16,857 nt of DNA from Anaerolineaceae bacterium (GCA_003448875.1 DLXG01000118.1:1-16857), one strand, 5' to 3'. Positions 1 through 10,293 are shown, numbered from the stretch's first letter. The notes: generated from the sequence alone by a model not told the origin. Numbers and translations: made by a program.

Positions 1-2009
<2,009 letters not shown>

Positions 2010-2022
2010 TTGCGTATAGACA

Positions 2023-3216
2023 ATGAACCACAAAAGAATTGTCCTAAAACCCGGAAAAGAAAAGTCGGTATTACAGCACCACCCGTGGATTTTTTCGGGC
2101 GCAATTGCTTCTGTTGCCGGTGCACCTCAACCCGGTGAAACGGTGGAAGTTTGCAGTTCCAGGGGAGACCGTTTGGGTTGGGCGGCATATAGTCCGTCTT
2201 CTTCTATCCGCGCACGGGTCTGGAGTTTTAACCCGGACGAAATAATTAATGCTGATTTCTTCAAACGAAAAATTGAGGCTGCGATAAAAATTCGAAAATT
2301 GCTGAACATAGAACAGGAAACCAACGCCTACCGCCTGATACACGGAGAGGCTGACGGAATACCCGGATTGATCGTTGATTATTACCCCAACACAGCCGTG
2401 ATTCAGATTCTTTCAACAGGTGCGGAGTACTGGCGGGATGTCATCATCGAGCAGGTTCAACAAGTTACCGGTTGTAAATACATCGTCGAGCGTTCGGATG
2501 TTGAAGTACGACAACTGGAAGGCTTGCCCATTCGAGAAGGACTGGTGAGAGGAGATGGATTTCCCTTGCATCTTTATATCGAAGAAAATGGTATACGCTA
2601 CCGGGTAGATGTGCTGGGCGGCCAAAAAACCGGTTTCTACCTTGACCAGCGTCAGAATAGAAAACAGGTCATGGCTTTAGCCCAAGACCGGGAAGTGTTG
2701 AATGCGTTTTGTTACACGGGTGGTTTCACTCTTGCGGCGCTGGCTGGTGGAGCAAAAAGCGTGCTTTCGATTGACTCTTCCGCCCCGGCTTTAAGCCTTG
2801 CGGCTGAAAATCTGGCTCTAAATGGCTTTAATCCTGATAAAAATCGCTGGCTGGAGGGGAATGTTTTCCAAGAATTGCGTCTTTTGAGGGATCGAAATCA
2901 AAAATTTGACTTGATTATTCTGGATCCGCCTAAATTTGCTCCCACGGCAGCCCAGGCTGCAAAAGCAAGCCGGGCTTACAAGGATATCAATCTGTTGGGG
3001 TTCAAGTTACTACGAAAGGGGGGGATTCTGGTTACTTTTTCCTGCTCGGGTGGAGTTGGCCGTGAATTGTTTCAGAAAATTGTGGCCGATGCCGCCCTTG
3101 ATGCGGGTGTGGAGGCTAGAATTGTGCAGGTGCTAAGTCAGAGCAACGATCACCCGATCGCTTTGAATTTTCCAGAAAGCGCCTATTTGAAAGGGCTGGT
3201 TTGTATCGTGAACTGA
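2023..3216 (+). CDS. PUA-domain class I SAM-dependent rRNA methyltransferase (RlmI/RlmK-type, probable 23S rRNA cytosine-C5)
   Basis: A 397-residue protein beginning with a PUA-like RNA-binding domain (residues 1-75, with HPWIFSGAI near the N-terminus), then a linker and a Rossmann methyltransferase domain. Motif I is at about 225-245 (NAFCYTGGFTLAALAGG), the acidic SAM-ribose residue is in VLSID, motif IV is DPPK (301-304), and FSCSGG carries Cys341, the likely catalytic cysteine of an m5C enzyme. Length and domain order match the RlmI family, which methylates 23S rRNA at C1962 in E. coli. The target here is inferred. The gene follows ligA after 13 bases on the same strand, so co-transcription is likely. 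No strong Shine-Dalgarno sequence precedes the ATG; the start is chosen because the N-terminal residues match the family. Confidence 0.9.
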   Translation: MNHKRIVLKPGKEKSVLQHHPWIFSGAIASVAGAPQPGETVEVCSSRGDRLGWAAYSPSSSIRARVWSFNPDEIINADFFKRKIEAAIKIRKLLNIEQETNAYRLIHGEADGIPGLIVDYYPNTAVIQILSTGAEYWRDVIIEQVQQVTGCKYIVERSDVEVRQLEGLPIREGLVRGDGFPLHLYIEENGIRYRVDVLGGQKTGFYLDQRQNRKQVMALAQDREVLNAFCYTGGFTLAALAGGAKSVLSIDSSAPALSLAAENLALNGFNPDKNRWLEGNVFQELRLLRDRNQKFDLIILDPPKFAPTAAQAAKASRAYKDINLLGFKLLRKGGILVTFSCSGGVGRELFQKIVADAALDAGVEARIVQVLSQSNDHPIALNFPESAYLKGLVCIVN

Positions 3217-3223
3217 AATGTGC

Positions 3224-3256
3224 AAAAAGAAAAGGACGCCTGTTCAGGCATCCTTT
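3224..3256 (-). terminator. Intrinsic terminator of ssrA
   Basis: A 12-bp stem (3231-3242 with 3245-3256, one G-U pair) closes a 2-base loop. On the minus strand it is followed by TCTTTTTG (3230-3223). It lies 7 bases beyond the tmRNA 3' end and just past the stop of the convergent methyltransferase gene. The plus-strand side lacks a T run, so it acts mainly for ssrA. Confidence 0.85.
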
Positions 3257-3262
3257 CTCAAA

Positions 3263-3655
3263 GGTGGAGATGGCGGGAATCGAACCCGCGTCCGAAAGAT
3301 TAGACCCACGAACCTCTACGAGCGTAGTTGGTCTTTGGTCTCACGGGGGATGCGCTGACCAACAGAACACATCCACCGCCAGCCGCTCGGACCCGAAAGC
3401 CCTCTTTCGCATTCTTCGCGGCCAAGAATGCGGCAGCCTGACTTTCTCACGCCTGTTCTGCTACCGGTCAGGCAGCGGAGCAGACAGACGTGGCCTCACG
3501 TGGAGACCATTTGCGCTCAACTCGGCTTAGGCAGCCAGAGGAAGAGCAGCGTAGTTTGTGCGATTGGCACTTATTTTTTGTGCTGATTTAACGAGTTCGG
3601 CACCTCTCGGCTCGCAGTCCGGGATCAGCCTCTCCCGTCGAGACCGTTCATCCCC
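3263..3655 (-). ncRNA. ssrA: Transfer-messenger RNA (tmRNA)
   Basis: About 393 nt, standard one-piece tmRNA that rescues stalled ribosomes and tags the unfinished protein for degradation. The 5' end reads GGGGATGAACGGTCTCGACG (from 3655 downward) and the 3' end carries a T-arm with GGTTCGATTCCCGCC followed by CATCTCC. GGGGATG pairs with CATCTCC as the acceptor stem of the tRNA-like domain. The internal reading frame lies at 3568-3527. The DNA after the discriminator reads ACCTT, so the final A of CCA is not encoded and must be added afterwards. Its own promoter and terminator flank it. Exact ends are good to 1-2 bases. Confidence 0.97.
3527..3568 (-). other. tmRNA proteolysis-tag reading frame
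   Basis: On the minus strand, GCC (3568-3566) is the resume codon and TAA (3529-3527) the stop. The tag reads ANRTNYAALPLAA, 13 residues. It ends in the small hydrophobic LAA that ClpXP-type proteases recognise, and it begins with the usual AN. The frame was read directly from the sequence; the resume codon is inferred from position and from the tag ends. Confidence 0.9.
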
Positions 3656-3666
3656 GGAGTGATTTG

Positions 3667-3675
3667 ATTATATCA
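3667..3675 (-). promoter_or_regulatory. Extended -10 promoter for ssrA
   Basis: On the minus strand, TGATATAAT is an extended -10 element (perfect TATAAT with upstream TG). It sits 11 bases before the mature tmRNA 5' end, which leaves room for a few bases of precursor removed by RNase P. No good -35 hexamer is visible. Confidence 0.7.
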
Positions 3676-3760
3676 CGAAAGGATTAATTTTTTATAAAAA
3701 TCGCAAAATCGTGTCAGGTAGTAAAATTGAGGTGAGTTAAAAAATAATTGGCGAGGGGTT

Positions 3761-4693
3761 ATGATCAAAATTTATAAAAGCACTGAAAACGGCTTGATTC
3801 ATTTAGATGAATTTATCCCAAACTGCTGGATCAACGTAGTAGATCCAACGCCGGATGAGATTGAACGCCTAACAGTAGAAGGCATCCCGATGGACTTTAT
3901 CACGTATCCGCTCGACCTGGATGAGCGGGCGCGTACCGAGCGGGAAGATGATGGAAAAATGTTGATCTTAATCCGTATTCCGTATTATCAAGGGCCAAAA
4001 GCGGATGCTCCATACATCACTATACCGCTCGGCATTATTCTCACCGACCGATATATCATCACTGTGTGCCGCTGGCAAACTGACATTATCCGAGAATTTG
4101 AGAGCGGGCGGGTTAAGGGTTTGTCCACTGCAAAACGCATCCGTTTCGTGTTGCGTATCTTGTTAAGCAATGCCTCCAAATTCCTGGCATATTTACGGGA
4201 GATTAATCGGAATGTGGAACAAACCGAAGACCGCTTGCAGCAGTCTCAACAGAATAAAGAGGTTTTAGAGTTATTGCAGTACCAGAAAAGCCTGGTTTAT
4301 TTCACAACTGCTCTAAAAGCGAATGAACTATTACTGGAAAGACTGCAGCGGACGCAACTCTTTCGAATGTACCCGGATGATGAAGACTTGTTAGAAGATG
4401 TCATCACGGAAAATCAACAGGCCATTGAAATGGTGAATATCTCGTCAAACATTCTGAGCAGTATGATGGATGCGTTTGCTTCCATCATCTCCAATAACCT
4501 GAACGTGGTGATGAAGATTCTCGCGTCTGTAACCATCCTGGTCAGTTTGCCAACCATGATCACCAGTTTTTATGGAATGAATGTGGAACTTCCATTGCAA
4601 GAAAATCCAATCGCCTGGGAATTGATATTAGGGGTGTGTTTATTCATGATTGGAATTGCTTTATATATCTTTGCCAGGAAACGTTGGTTTTAA
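3761..4693 (+). CDS. corA: CorA-family magnesium/cobalt transport protein
   Basis: A 310-residue divalent-cation channel of the inner membrane, expected to form a pentamer. A soluble N-terminal domain (about 1-245) includes a long, acidic, coiled-coil-prone helix around 145-245. Two C-terminal membrane segments follow, about 253-271 and 286-305. The family signature Gly-Met-Asn is at 272-274, in FYGMNVELP right after the first segment. The C-terminus is basic (ARKRWF), as is usual for CorA. The ATG at 3761 has a GAGGGG ribosome site 4-5 bases upstream. The gene stands alone, divergent from ssrA, and shares a 105-base AT-rich region with it; I could not find a convincing -35/-10 pair for corA there. 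Substrate (Mg2+, Co2+ or other) is inferred from family. Confidence 0.93.
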   Translation: MIKIYKSTENGLIHLDEFIPNCWINVVDPTPDEIERLTVEGIPMDFITYPLDLDERARTEREDDGKMLILIRIPYYQGPKADAPYITIPLGIILTDRYIITVCRWQTDIIREFESGRVKGLSTAKRIRFVLRILLSNASKFLAYLREINRNVEQTEDRLQQSQQNKEVLELLQYQKSLVYFTTALKANELLLERLQRTQLFRMYPDDEDLLEDVITENQQAIEMVNISSNILSSMMDAFASIISNNLNVVMKILASVTILVSLPTMITSFYGMNVELPLQENPIAWELILGVCLFMIGIALYIFARKRWF

Positions 4694-4759
4694 TGGATTT
4701 TTTGAATTCAACGGGCTTTCGCCAGTTTTTGTTTTAATAGTTTGCCTTTATACAGTATT

Positions 4760-4788
4760 TTTACAATTCGATCTTTTATCATTACAAT
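4760..4788 (+). promoter_or_regulatory. Promoter of the ABC transporter/AttH-like operon
   Basis: TTTACA (4760-4765), a 17-base spacer and TACAAT (4783-4788), each one base from consensus. The predicted transcript starts near 4795, giving a leader of about 30 bases before the ATG at 4824. Confidence 0.75.
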
Positions 4789-4823
4789 CAGATTAGTGTT
4801 ATGTTGAGAGGAAATTTATCCAG

Positions 4824-5561
4824 ATGAACCGTATACTTGAAAATCGCGAGACTGTGCAAATCTCATCCAATGGAAAAAAGCCATTTGGTTTTATTCAATT
4901 AATCAATCTTAAGAAATCCTATCAAGAAGGCAACCAGAAGCGGGTTATTTTGGACGGTGTCAACCTGACACTCGCTAAAGGTGAAATGCTGGCGGTTGTT
5001 GGAAAGAGCGGAAGCGGTAAAACCACGTTACTCAATGTACTGAGTGGAATTGACCGATTGGATGGCGGGCAGGTTATTGTTGATCAGATTTGCTTGAATG
5101 AGCTGAACGAGCACCAGCGCACCCTGTTTCGACGGGAAAAAATTGGCTTTATCTTTCAATTTTTCAATCTCATACCTACCCTAACCGTATGGCAAAATGT
5201 AATTTTGCCACTTGACTTAAATCATCAGGCAGACCATGTTGGACTGGAGCGGGCAGAAACCTTACTTGATGAGGTGGGGCTGCTTGACCGAAAAAATGCC
5301 TACCCGGATCGTCTCTCTGGAGGAGAACAACAGCGAGTCGCCATTGCCAGAGCGCTTGTCCATGATCCATTACTGGTATTGGCCGATGAACCAACCGGAA
5401 ATCTGGACGAAACAAATAGCAAGAAGTTGCTGACTTTGCTTGATCGTTTGACAAGGCAAATGAACAAAAACCTGATCATGGTTACCCATAGCCGCGAGGC
5501 GGCTGGGATTGCCGACCGAATAGTGGATCTGCGGGACGGGCAACTGATTGAGCATACCTGA
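4824..5561 (+). CDS. ABC transporter ATP-binding protein (MacB/LolD type)
   Basis: A 245-residue ATPase that powers the permease encoded 19 bases downstream. Visible motifs: Walker A GKSGSGKTT (60-68), Q-loop Gln112 in FQFFNLIP, signature LSGGEQQ (164-170), Walker B LLVLADEP with catalytic Glu189, D-loop GNLDE, and switch His222 in MVTHS. The FFNLIPTLT stretch and the ADEPTGNLD motif are typical of the MacB/LolD/FtsE branch, whose partners are FtsX-type permeases rather than import channels. A 25-residue extension precedes the conserved domain. A GAGAGG site lies about 13 bases before the ATG, which is rather far, so translation may be modest or the start slightly different. First gene of a three-gene operon. 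Confidence 0.93.
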   Translation: MNRILENRETVQISSNGKKPFGFIQLINLKKSYQEGNQKRVILDGVNLTLAKGEMLAVVGKSGSGKTTLLNVLSGIDRLDGGQVIVDQICLNELNEHQRTLFRREKIGFIFQFFNLIPTLTVWQNVILPLDLNHQADHVGLERAETLLDEVGLLDRKNAYPDRLSGGEQQRVAIARALVHDPLLVLADEPTGNLDETNSKKLLTLLDRLTRQMNKNLIMVTHSREAAGIADRIVDLRDGQLIEHT

Positions 5562-5580
5562 CAGGGAGTACGGGGTTTTG

Positions 5581-8127
5581 ATGCCAAAAAGTTTAGTCCA
5601 AATTGCCGTTCAAACGTTATTACGCCGCAGATGGCATAGTTTACTGATTTTGCTAGGGGTTGCACTGGGCGTTGCGGTGATGGTTTCAATTGATCTCGCA
5701 AATGCCAGCGCCAGCCGGGCTTTTGAACTCAGTACGGAGGTGATTACCGGTAAGGCAACCCATCAGATTGTCTCATCGGGTACCGCGATCCGAGAAGAAG
5801 AATATGTCCGGTTGCGAAGAGCGGGTGTATTGCGGGTTGCCGCCCCAATTGTTTCTGAATATGTTTCTATACCGGCTGTGAATGGGCAGGCTTTTCAACT
5901 GTTAGGGATTGATCCGTTTGTAGACCGGGCTTTTCGAGATTACTGGACGCCAGACTCATTCAGTGGGCAGGCGTTTTATTACCTGTTGACCAGACCCGGT
6001 GCGGTGATGATATCCTCCGGTCTGGCAGAACGATTGGGTGTTAACACAGGAGAAGAAGTATTTATTGAAGTGGCGGGGAAGCAGCAATCGGTTTGGATAG
6101 CAGGGATTTTAATGCCAGAAGACCGTCTTGCAGCGCGAAGTTTGGAGGGGGTATTGCTGGCCGATATTGCAACGGTTCAGGAAATCAGCGGAAAGGTCGG
6201 TTATTTAGACCGGATTGACCTGATCATACCCGCTGCGAATCTTGCAGAGGTTGAAAAAATCAAGGCACAACTCCCGCCCGACTTGAGGATAGAGAGTGTA
6301 GAGGCAAGGCAGGGGAGTATCCGTCAGATGACCGAAGCGTTCCAGTTAAACCTTTCGGCATTATCGCTACTGGCGCTGGTAGTTGGGCTGTTCCTGATTT
6401 ACAACACAATGACCTTCTCGGTTGTTCAGCGAAGGGATTTATTTGGGGTCATGCGCAGTTTGGGAGTGACTCGGCGCGAGCTTTTTTTGCTGGTCAGCGG
6501 AGAAGCATTGTTAATTGGCTTGATTGGGTCGGGGTTGGGGATCCTGCTGGGGTTTTTGATGGGGCGAAACACGGTTGGGATGGTTTCTCAAACTATCAAT
6601 GACCTGTATTTCACCACCACAGTCCAATCCGTTGGCATTCCCATTGAAAGTTTAATAAAGGGCGGCATAGTAGGTGTGCTGGCTACTTTGGGGGCGGCGA
6701 TCCCGCCAGCGCTGGAAGCTGCGTCAGTTGAGCCGCGGCTGGCATTATCCCGCTCCGGTTTAGAGAGAAAAGCAAAATCAGCAGTGTGGCTGTTGAGCGG
6801 AGGCGGTTTATTGCTGGTCAGTGCCGGTTATGTTGTATTCCAGATTCCCAGCCATAGTTTGTTGTTTGGTTTTGGGGGAACTTTTTTGGTAGTGGTAGGA
6901 GTGGCGTTATTTGCGCCTCTTTTGATGAAAATGTTTTTGGAGAGCATCAGACCATTATTGGGGAATGTGTTTGGATTTCTGGGAAAGATGGCACCGGGAA
7001 ACTTATTGAATTCGCTCAGCCGGACAGCCGTGGCGGTCTCGGCATTAATGGTGGCTGTTGCGGTAACGATTGGTGTCAGTTTGATGATTGATAGTTTTCG
7101 TTTTACCGTAACTCAATGGCTGGAACAGACCTTACAAGGCGATGTGTATATCTCGGTACCGGGATTTAATGCCAATTCATCATTGCTGCCGATAGACCCG
7201 AGTGTGTTGGAACAATTACGCAGTAGAGATGATATAGAAAGGATTGATACTCTAAGGGCAACCCGCGCTATCGCACAAATTGGAGAAGTCAATCTTTCAG
7301 CAACCGATAACCCGCAGATCGGCGCAGAGAGGCTATTCAAAGAAGCCGTCGGAAACGGTGATCAGATCACATCAGCCATGCAGCAAGGGCAGGTTATCAT
7401 CTCTGAACCGCTGGCAAACCGGACAAATTTGAAAACCGGCGAAGTAATTGAATTTCAAACCCCGCGAGGAGAGCAAAGCTTCAAGATCGCAGGAATATTT
7501 TATGATTATGCTTCCAGTGAGGGCAGTGTCTTGATGTGGCAGGATGTTTACCGCCGATGGTGGGATGACGAGGCGGTAACTGCTATTGGATTGCGCCTGA
7601 AAGAGGGTGTCAATCCGGATGATGCCGCCAGACAAATTCAACAAAGTTTGCAAACGGAGCAAGCCTTACTAGTACGGGCTAATGCTGCTTTGCGCGATGA
7701 TGTGATGGAAGTGTTTGACCGCACTTTCGCTATTACAGCCGCTCTGCGAATACTGGCAACACTGGTGGCAATTATCGGCATACTCAGCACACTCTCTTTA
7801 CTGCAAATTGAAAAACAACGTGAAACCGGAATCCTGAAAGCACTGGGAGTAACGGGGAGAGAATTATGGCGCTTGGTGATGCTTGAAACAGGTTTGATGG
7901 GGCTGATAGCCGGTTTGCTTGCTGCACCAACCGGTTTTGTGCTGGCGATTATTCTTATAGAGGTCATCAATTTACGTTCATTTGGTTGGACAATTCTGCT
8001 TTCTGTAAATCCACTGGCGTTTTTACTGGCGGTGATGATTGCACTAGGGGCTGCACTTTTGGCGGGAGTATTACCGGCTATCAAGATGAACCGGCTTTCA
8101 GCGGCGGAGGCGATTCGTTATGAGTAG
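5581..8127 (+). CDS. ABC transporter permease, FtsX/MacB-type, duplicated ten-segment architecture
   Basis: An 848-residue membrane protein. I chose the ATG at 5581 over a TTG at 5548, which lies inside the ATPase gene; AGGGAG and CGGGG precede the ATG. Ten likely membrane segments fall near residues 21-40, 261-280, 300-328, 361-378, 402-422, 427-448, 483-505, 719-741, 763-790 and 806-830. Two large extracytoplasmic domains follow segments 1 and 7 (about 41-260 and 506-718), and two FtsX-like modules follow them. The halves share motifs (FSVVQRRDLFGVMRSLGVTRREL and the related LQIEKQRETGILKALGVTGREL), which shows an internal duplication. Such mechanotransmission permeases move or extract hydrophobic substrates at the outer face of the membrane. 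Its ATPase is the preceding gene. The next gene starts within its last codons. Substrate unknown. Confidence 0.9.
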   Translation: MPKSLVQIAVQTLLRRRWHSLLILLGVALGVAVMVSIDLANASASRAFELSTEVITGKATHQIVSSGTAIREEEYVRLRRAGVLRVAAPIVSEYVSIPAVNGQAFQLLGIDPFVDRAFRDYWTPDSFSGQAFYYLLTRPGAVMISSGLAERLGVNTGEEVFIEVAGKQQSVWIAGILMPEDRLAARSLEGVLLADIATVQEISGKVGYLDRIDLIIPAANLAEVEKIKAQLPPDLRIESVEARQGSIRQMTEAFQLNLSALSLLALVVGLFLIYNTMTFSVVQRRDLFGVMRSLGVTRRELFLLVSGEALLIGLIGSGLGILLGFLMGRNTVGMVSQTINDLYFTTTVQSVGIPIESLIKGGIVGVLATLGAAIPPALEAASVEPRLALSRSGLERKAKSAVWLLSGGGLLLVSAGYVVFQIPSHSLLFGFGGTFLVVVGVALFAPLLMKMFLESIRPLLGNVFGFLGKMAPGNLLNSLSRTAVAVSALMVAVAVTIGVSLMIDSFRFTVTQWLEQTLQGDVYISVPGFNANSSLLPIDPSVLEQLRSRDDIERIDTLRATRAIAQIGEVNLSATDNPQIGAERLFKEAVGNGDQITSAMQQGQVIISEPLANRTNLKTGEVIEFQTPRGEQSFKIAGIFYDYASSEGSVLMWQDVYRRWWDDEAVTAIGLRLKEGVNPDDAARQIQQSLQTEQALLVRANAALRDDVMEVFDRTFAITAALRILATLVAIIGILSTLSLLQIEKQRETGILKALGVTGRELWRLVMLETGLMGLIAGLLAAPTGFVLAIILIEVINLRSFGWTILLSVNPLAFLLAVMIALGAALLAGVLPAIKMNRLSAAEAIRYE

Positions 8128-9292
8128 AGGAAAACCCGTATTCATGCTAGGATTGATCGTGTTTGCCGTTATTATTGGCTGGATAGCCGGTTTTAGGGCC
8201 GAGGAAAAGTCAGTCGCCGGTCAGGCAGGGGTGCTGGACAATTTGGAATTTGAGGTTGAAGGGCAATTTGCTCGAGCGGAAGCACCGATATCTTTCGAAT
8301 TCCCCAAAGATCACGGAGCGCATGAGGATTATCAAACGGAATGGTGGTATTACACGGGTAATCTTGCAACCGAAGGGGGCAGACGTTTTGGATATCAATT
8401 AACTTTCTTTCGGCGGGCTTTGGTATCCCCGGAAATGCGGGTTGAGCGGCCATCGGAGTGGGGTGTTGAACAGGTCTATCTGGCACACTTTGCCTTGACC
8501 GATGTCCAAAACAGCCAGTTCTTTACAAGTGAGAAAATAGGGCGGGGAGCGGCGGGTCTTGCCGGGGCAGTAGGCGAACCTTTGTATCAAGTCTGGCTGG
8601 AGAACTGGCAGGTTAGACAGGTTGGAGAAAATGAATATCTCATGAAAGCCGAAACTGATCAGGTTCGTATTGCGTTCAATCTGCGAAATCTAAAAGGCGA
8701 GATTCTTCAGGGGGATCAAGGATACAGCCGTAAAGGCGAAGAGATTGGGAATGCTTCATATTACATCAGTCAAACAAGGCTTGAAACGAAAGGTGAGATC
8801 TACCTTTTGGGTGAAGAATTCCAGGTGAGCGGTTTGAGCTGGATGGATCACGAATTTAGCAGCAGTGCTTTGGGTCAAGACCAGATTGGTTGGGACTGGT
8901 TTTCTCTACAACTGGATAATGACACAGAGATCATGTTATTCACTTTAAGAAACGAAGATGGAAGTATCGATCGTTTTTCCACGGCAACCATCATATTACC
9001 GAATGGACAAACCCAATTATTCAATTTCAAGGAATTCGAAGTTGTTGTCCACAACCAATGGACAAGCCCAACGACTGGTGCAGTCTATCCATCTGGGTGG
9101 ACGATAAAAATCCCCTCAATTGACCTGACCTTAAATGTACGCCCCCTTATACCCAATCAAGAACTGGTTGTTTCGTATGTTTATTGGGAGGGAGCGGTTT
9201 TTAGCGAGGGAAACATTGGGGATGTTCCAGTACGCGGTTACGGATATGTGGAATTGACCGGTTATGGTCAATCCATGCGCGGCAGATTCTGA
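8120..9292 (+). CDS. AttH/CrtC-superfamily lipocalin-like protein, membrane-anchored or secreted
   Basis: A 390-residue protein with an N-terminal hydrophobic segment (about residues 7-24, signal peptide or anchor). A domain of the AttH/CrtC (carotenoid 1,2-hydratase-like) lipocalin superfamily follows. The family hallmark EWWYYTG is at 74-80, followed by GYQLTFFRRAL, and WMDHEFS near 240 is another conserved patch. Its ATG overlaps the permease stop by 8 bases, so translation is coupled. An ABC ATPase, FtsX-type permease and lipocalin set recalls the attEFGH genes of Agrobacterium, where AttH is the lipocalin member; that analogy is established only at the family level. Despite old database names such as hydroxyneurosporene synthase, no carotenoid genes are near. 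A role in binding a lipid or other hydrophobic ligand for the transporter is an inference. Confidence 0.88.
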   Translation: MSRGKPVFMLGLIVFAVIIGWIAGFRAEEKSVAGQAGVLDNLEFEVEGQFARAEAPISFEFPKDHGAHEDYQTEWWYYTGNLATEGGRRFGYQLTFFRRALVSPEMRVERPSEWGVEQVYLAHFALTDVQNSQFFTSEKIGRGAAGLAGAVGEPLYQVWLENWQVRQVGENEYLMKAETDQVRIAFNLRNLKGEILQGDQGYSRKGEEIGNASYYISQTRLETKGEIYLLGEEFQVSGLSWMDHEFSSSALGQDQIGWDWFSLQLDNDTEIMLFTLRNEDGSIDRFSTATIILPNGQTQLFNFKEFEVVVHNQWTSPTTGAVYPSGWTIKIPSIDLTLNVRPLIPNQELVVSYVYWEGAVFSEGNIGDVPVRGYGYVELTGYGQSMRGRF

Positions 9293-9300
9293 TTAATTTG

Positions 9301-9374
9301 TGGGCGGAACAGGACTCGAACCTGCGACCCCATCCTTGTAAGGGATGTGCTCTAACCTACTGAGCTATCCGCCC
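9301..9374 (-). tRNA. tRNA-Val (anticodon TAC)
   Basis: Minus-strand cloverleaf: acceptor GGGCGGA/TCCGCCC (9374-9368 with 9308-9302), D-stem GCTC/GAGC, anticodon stem CATCC/GGATG with loop CTTACAA (anticodon TAC at 9340-9338), T-arm GCAGG-TTCGAGT-CCTGT, discriminator A at 9301. The following bases read CAA, so CCA is not encoded. It converges with the lipocalin gene, 8 bases away. Confidence 0.96.
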
Positions 9375-9390
9375 CTTGGGAGTTGGCAAT

Positions 9391-9420
9391 ATTATACCGT
9401 GTTTCTTTGTTCTGTGTTAA
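9391..9420 (-). promoter_or_regulatory. Promoter of tRNA-Val
   Basis: On the minus strand: TTAACA (9420-9415), an 18-base spacer and TATAAT (9396-9391). The -10 is perfect and the -35 has one mismatch. It lies 16 bases before the tRNA 5' end. Confidence 0.78.
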
Positions 9421-9453
9421 ACTCTATGAAAATTTCAGAATTGCGAGGGTGGT

Positions 9454-10224
9454 ATGAGATTTGTTCGTTATCAAGTTGAAAGACAAGAACCCCGCTGGGG
9501 ATGGATTTATGAGAATAAGGTCGGTCCAATTGACGGGAATATCTTTGGCGATTACCGCCGTTTGCCGGCAGAAATGCCGATCGAGTCGGTGACTTTACTG
9601 CCTCCCGTTCAACCTACAAAAATTATTTGCATTGGCAGGAATTATGTAGACCATGCCCGTGAACACGGGGTTGAGGTGCCTGAGATCCCCTTAATCTTTC
9701 TTAAACCTCCCTCTAGTTTAATCGGTCACAGGCAGGCAATTGTTCTCCCACCGCAGTCCAAGCAGGTTGAACACGAGGCAGAATTAGGGGTGGTCATTGG
9801 GAAAAGGGGGCGCTGGATAACGGCAGAAAATGCTAACCGGTTTGTATTCGGTTACACCATAACCAATGACGTAACAGCCCGTGATTTACAAAGGAAGGAC
9901 GGTCAATGGACTCGTGGAAAAGGTTTTGATACCTTTTGCCCAGTTGGGCCGTGGTTGGAAACGGAAATTGATCCTTATGACCTCTTAATCACCTGCCGGG
10001 TGAATGGGGATGTTCGACAGATGGCTTCAACGCGTGATATGGTTTTTTCTATTCCCCAATTGATTGCCTTTATTTCCTCAGTGATGACGCTGGAAGCGGG
10101 TGACTTAATTTTGACCGGCACACCGGCTGGGGTTGGAAAACTGGAAGCCGGTGATAAAGTTCAGATTACCATAGAAGGAATCGGTGAGTTAATCAATCCA
10201 GTAGTCAGTGAGGCTGCTTCCTGA
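9454..10224 (+). CDS. Fumarylacetoacetate hydrolase (FAH) family protein
   Basis: A 256-residue soluble enzyme with the FAH fold. The metal-binding residues are visible as Glu108 and Glu110 in EHEAELGVVIG and Asp139 in TNDVTARDLQ. The GRNYVDHA motif (61-68), the loop RGKGFDTFCPVGPW and the C-terminal DLILTGTPAGVG are all typical. The family hydrolyses or decarboxylates beta-keto or enol acids (acylpyruvase, oxaloacetate decarboxylase, homoprotocatechuate-pathway isomerase/decarboxylase). No catabolic genes are adjacent, so a general role such as oxaloacetate or acylpyruvate handling is more likely than aromatic degradation, but the substrate cannot be read from sequence. The ATG at 9454 has GAGGG 4 bases upstream. 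Single-gene unit ended by its own terminator. Confidence 0.9.
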   Translation: MRFVRYQVERQEPRWGWIYENKVGPIDGNIFGDYRRLPAEMPIESVTLLPPVQPTKIICIGRNYVDHAREHGVEVPEIPLIFLKPPSSLIGHRQAIVLPPQSKQVEHEAELGVVIGKRGRWITAENANRFVFGYTITNDVTARDLQRKDGQWTRGKGFDTFCPVGPWLETEIDPYDLLITCRVNGDVRQMASTRDMVFSIPQLIAFISSVMTLEAGDLILTGTPAGVGKLEAGDKVQITIEGIGELINPVVSEAAS

Positions 10225-10238
10225 ACAAGCGGTTTTTT
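10214..10238 (+). terminator. Intrinsic terminator of the FAH gene
   Basis: A 6-bp stem (CTGCTT 10214-10219 with AAGCGG 10227-10232, one wobble), a 7-base loop that holds the stop codon, and six T at 10233-10238. The stem is short, but position and T run fit. Confidence 0.6.
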
Positions 10239-10259
10239 ATAGTTTAATGATGGTTAGTA

Positions 10260-10287
10260 TTGACAAACCATTTTTTTTTACTATAAT
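10260..10287 (+). promoter_or_regulatory. Perfect-consensus sigma-70-type promoter
   Basis: TTGACA (10260-10265), a 16-base spacer and TATAAT (10282-10287): both hexamers match consensus exactly. Transcription should start near 10294. This is the best promoter in the window and is followed by a leader with a terminator, not directly by a gene. Confidence 0.9.
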
Positions 10288-10293
10288 GAAATT

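Noticed and set aside
3201..3530. A 109-codon plus-strand open frame over the tmRNA gene
   Set aside because: It is antisense to ssrA, has no ribosome site, and the sequence is fully explained by the structured RNA.
4694..4740. Possible terminator after corA (GGGC-TTTC-GCC followed by T-rich sequence)
   Set aside because: The stem is only 3-4 bp, too weak to call.
5548..5580. TTG start for the permease 33 bases upstream of the chosen ATG
   Set aside because: It lies inside the ATPase gene without a good ribosome site; the ATG at 5581 has one, and the protein's first membrane segment is complete from there.
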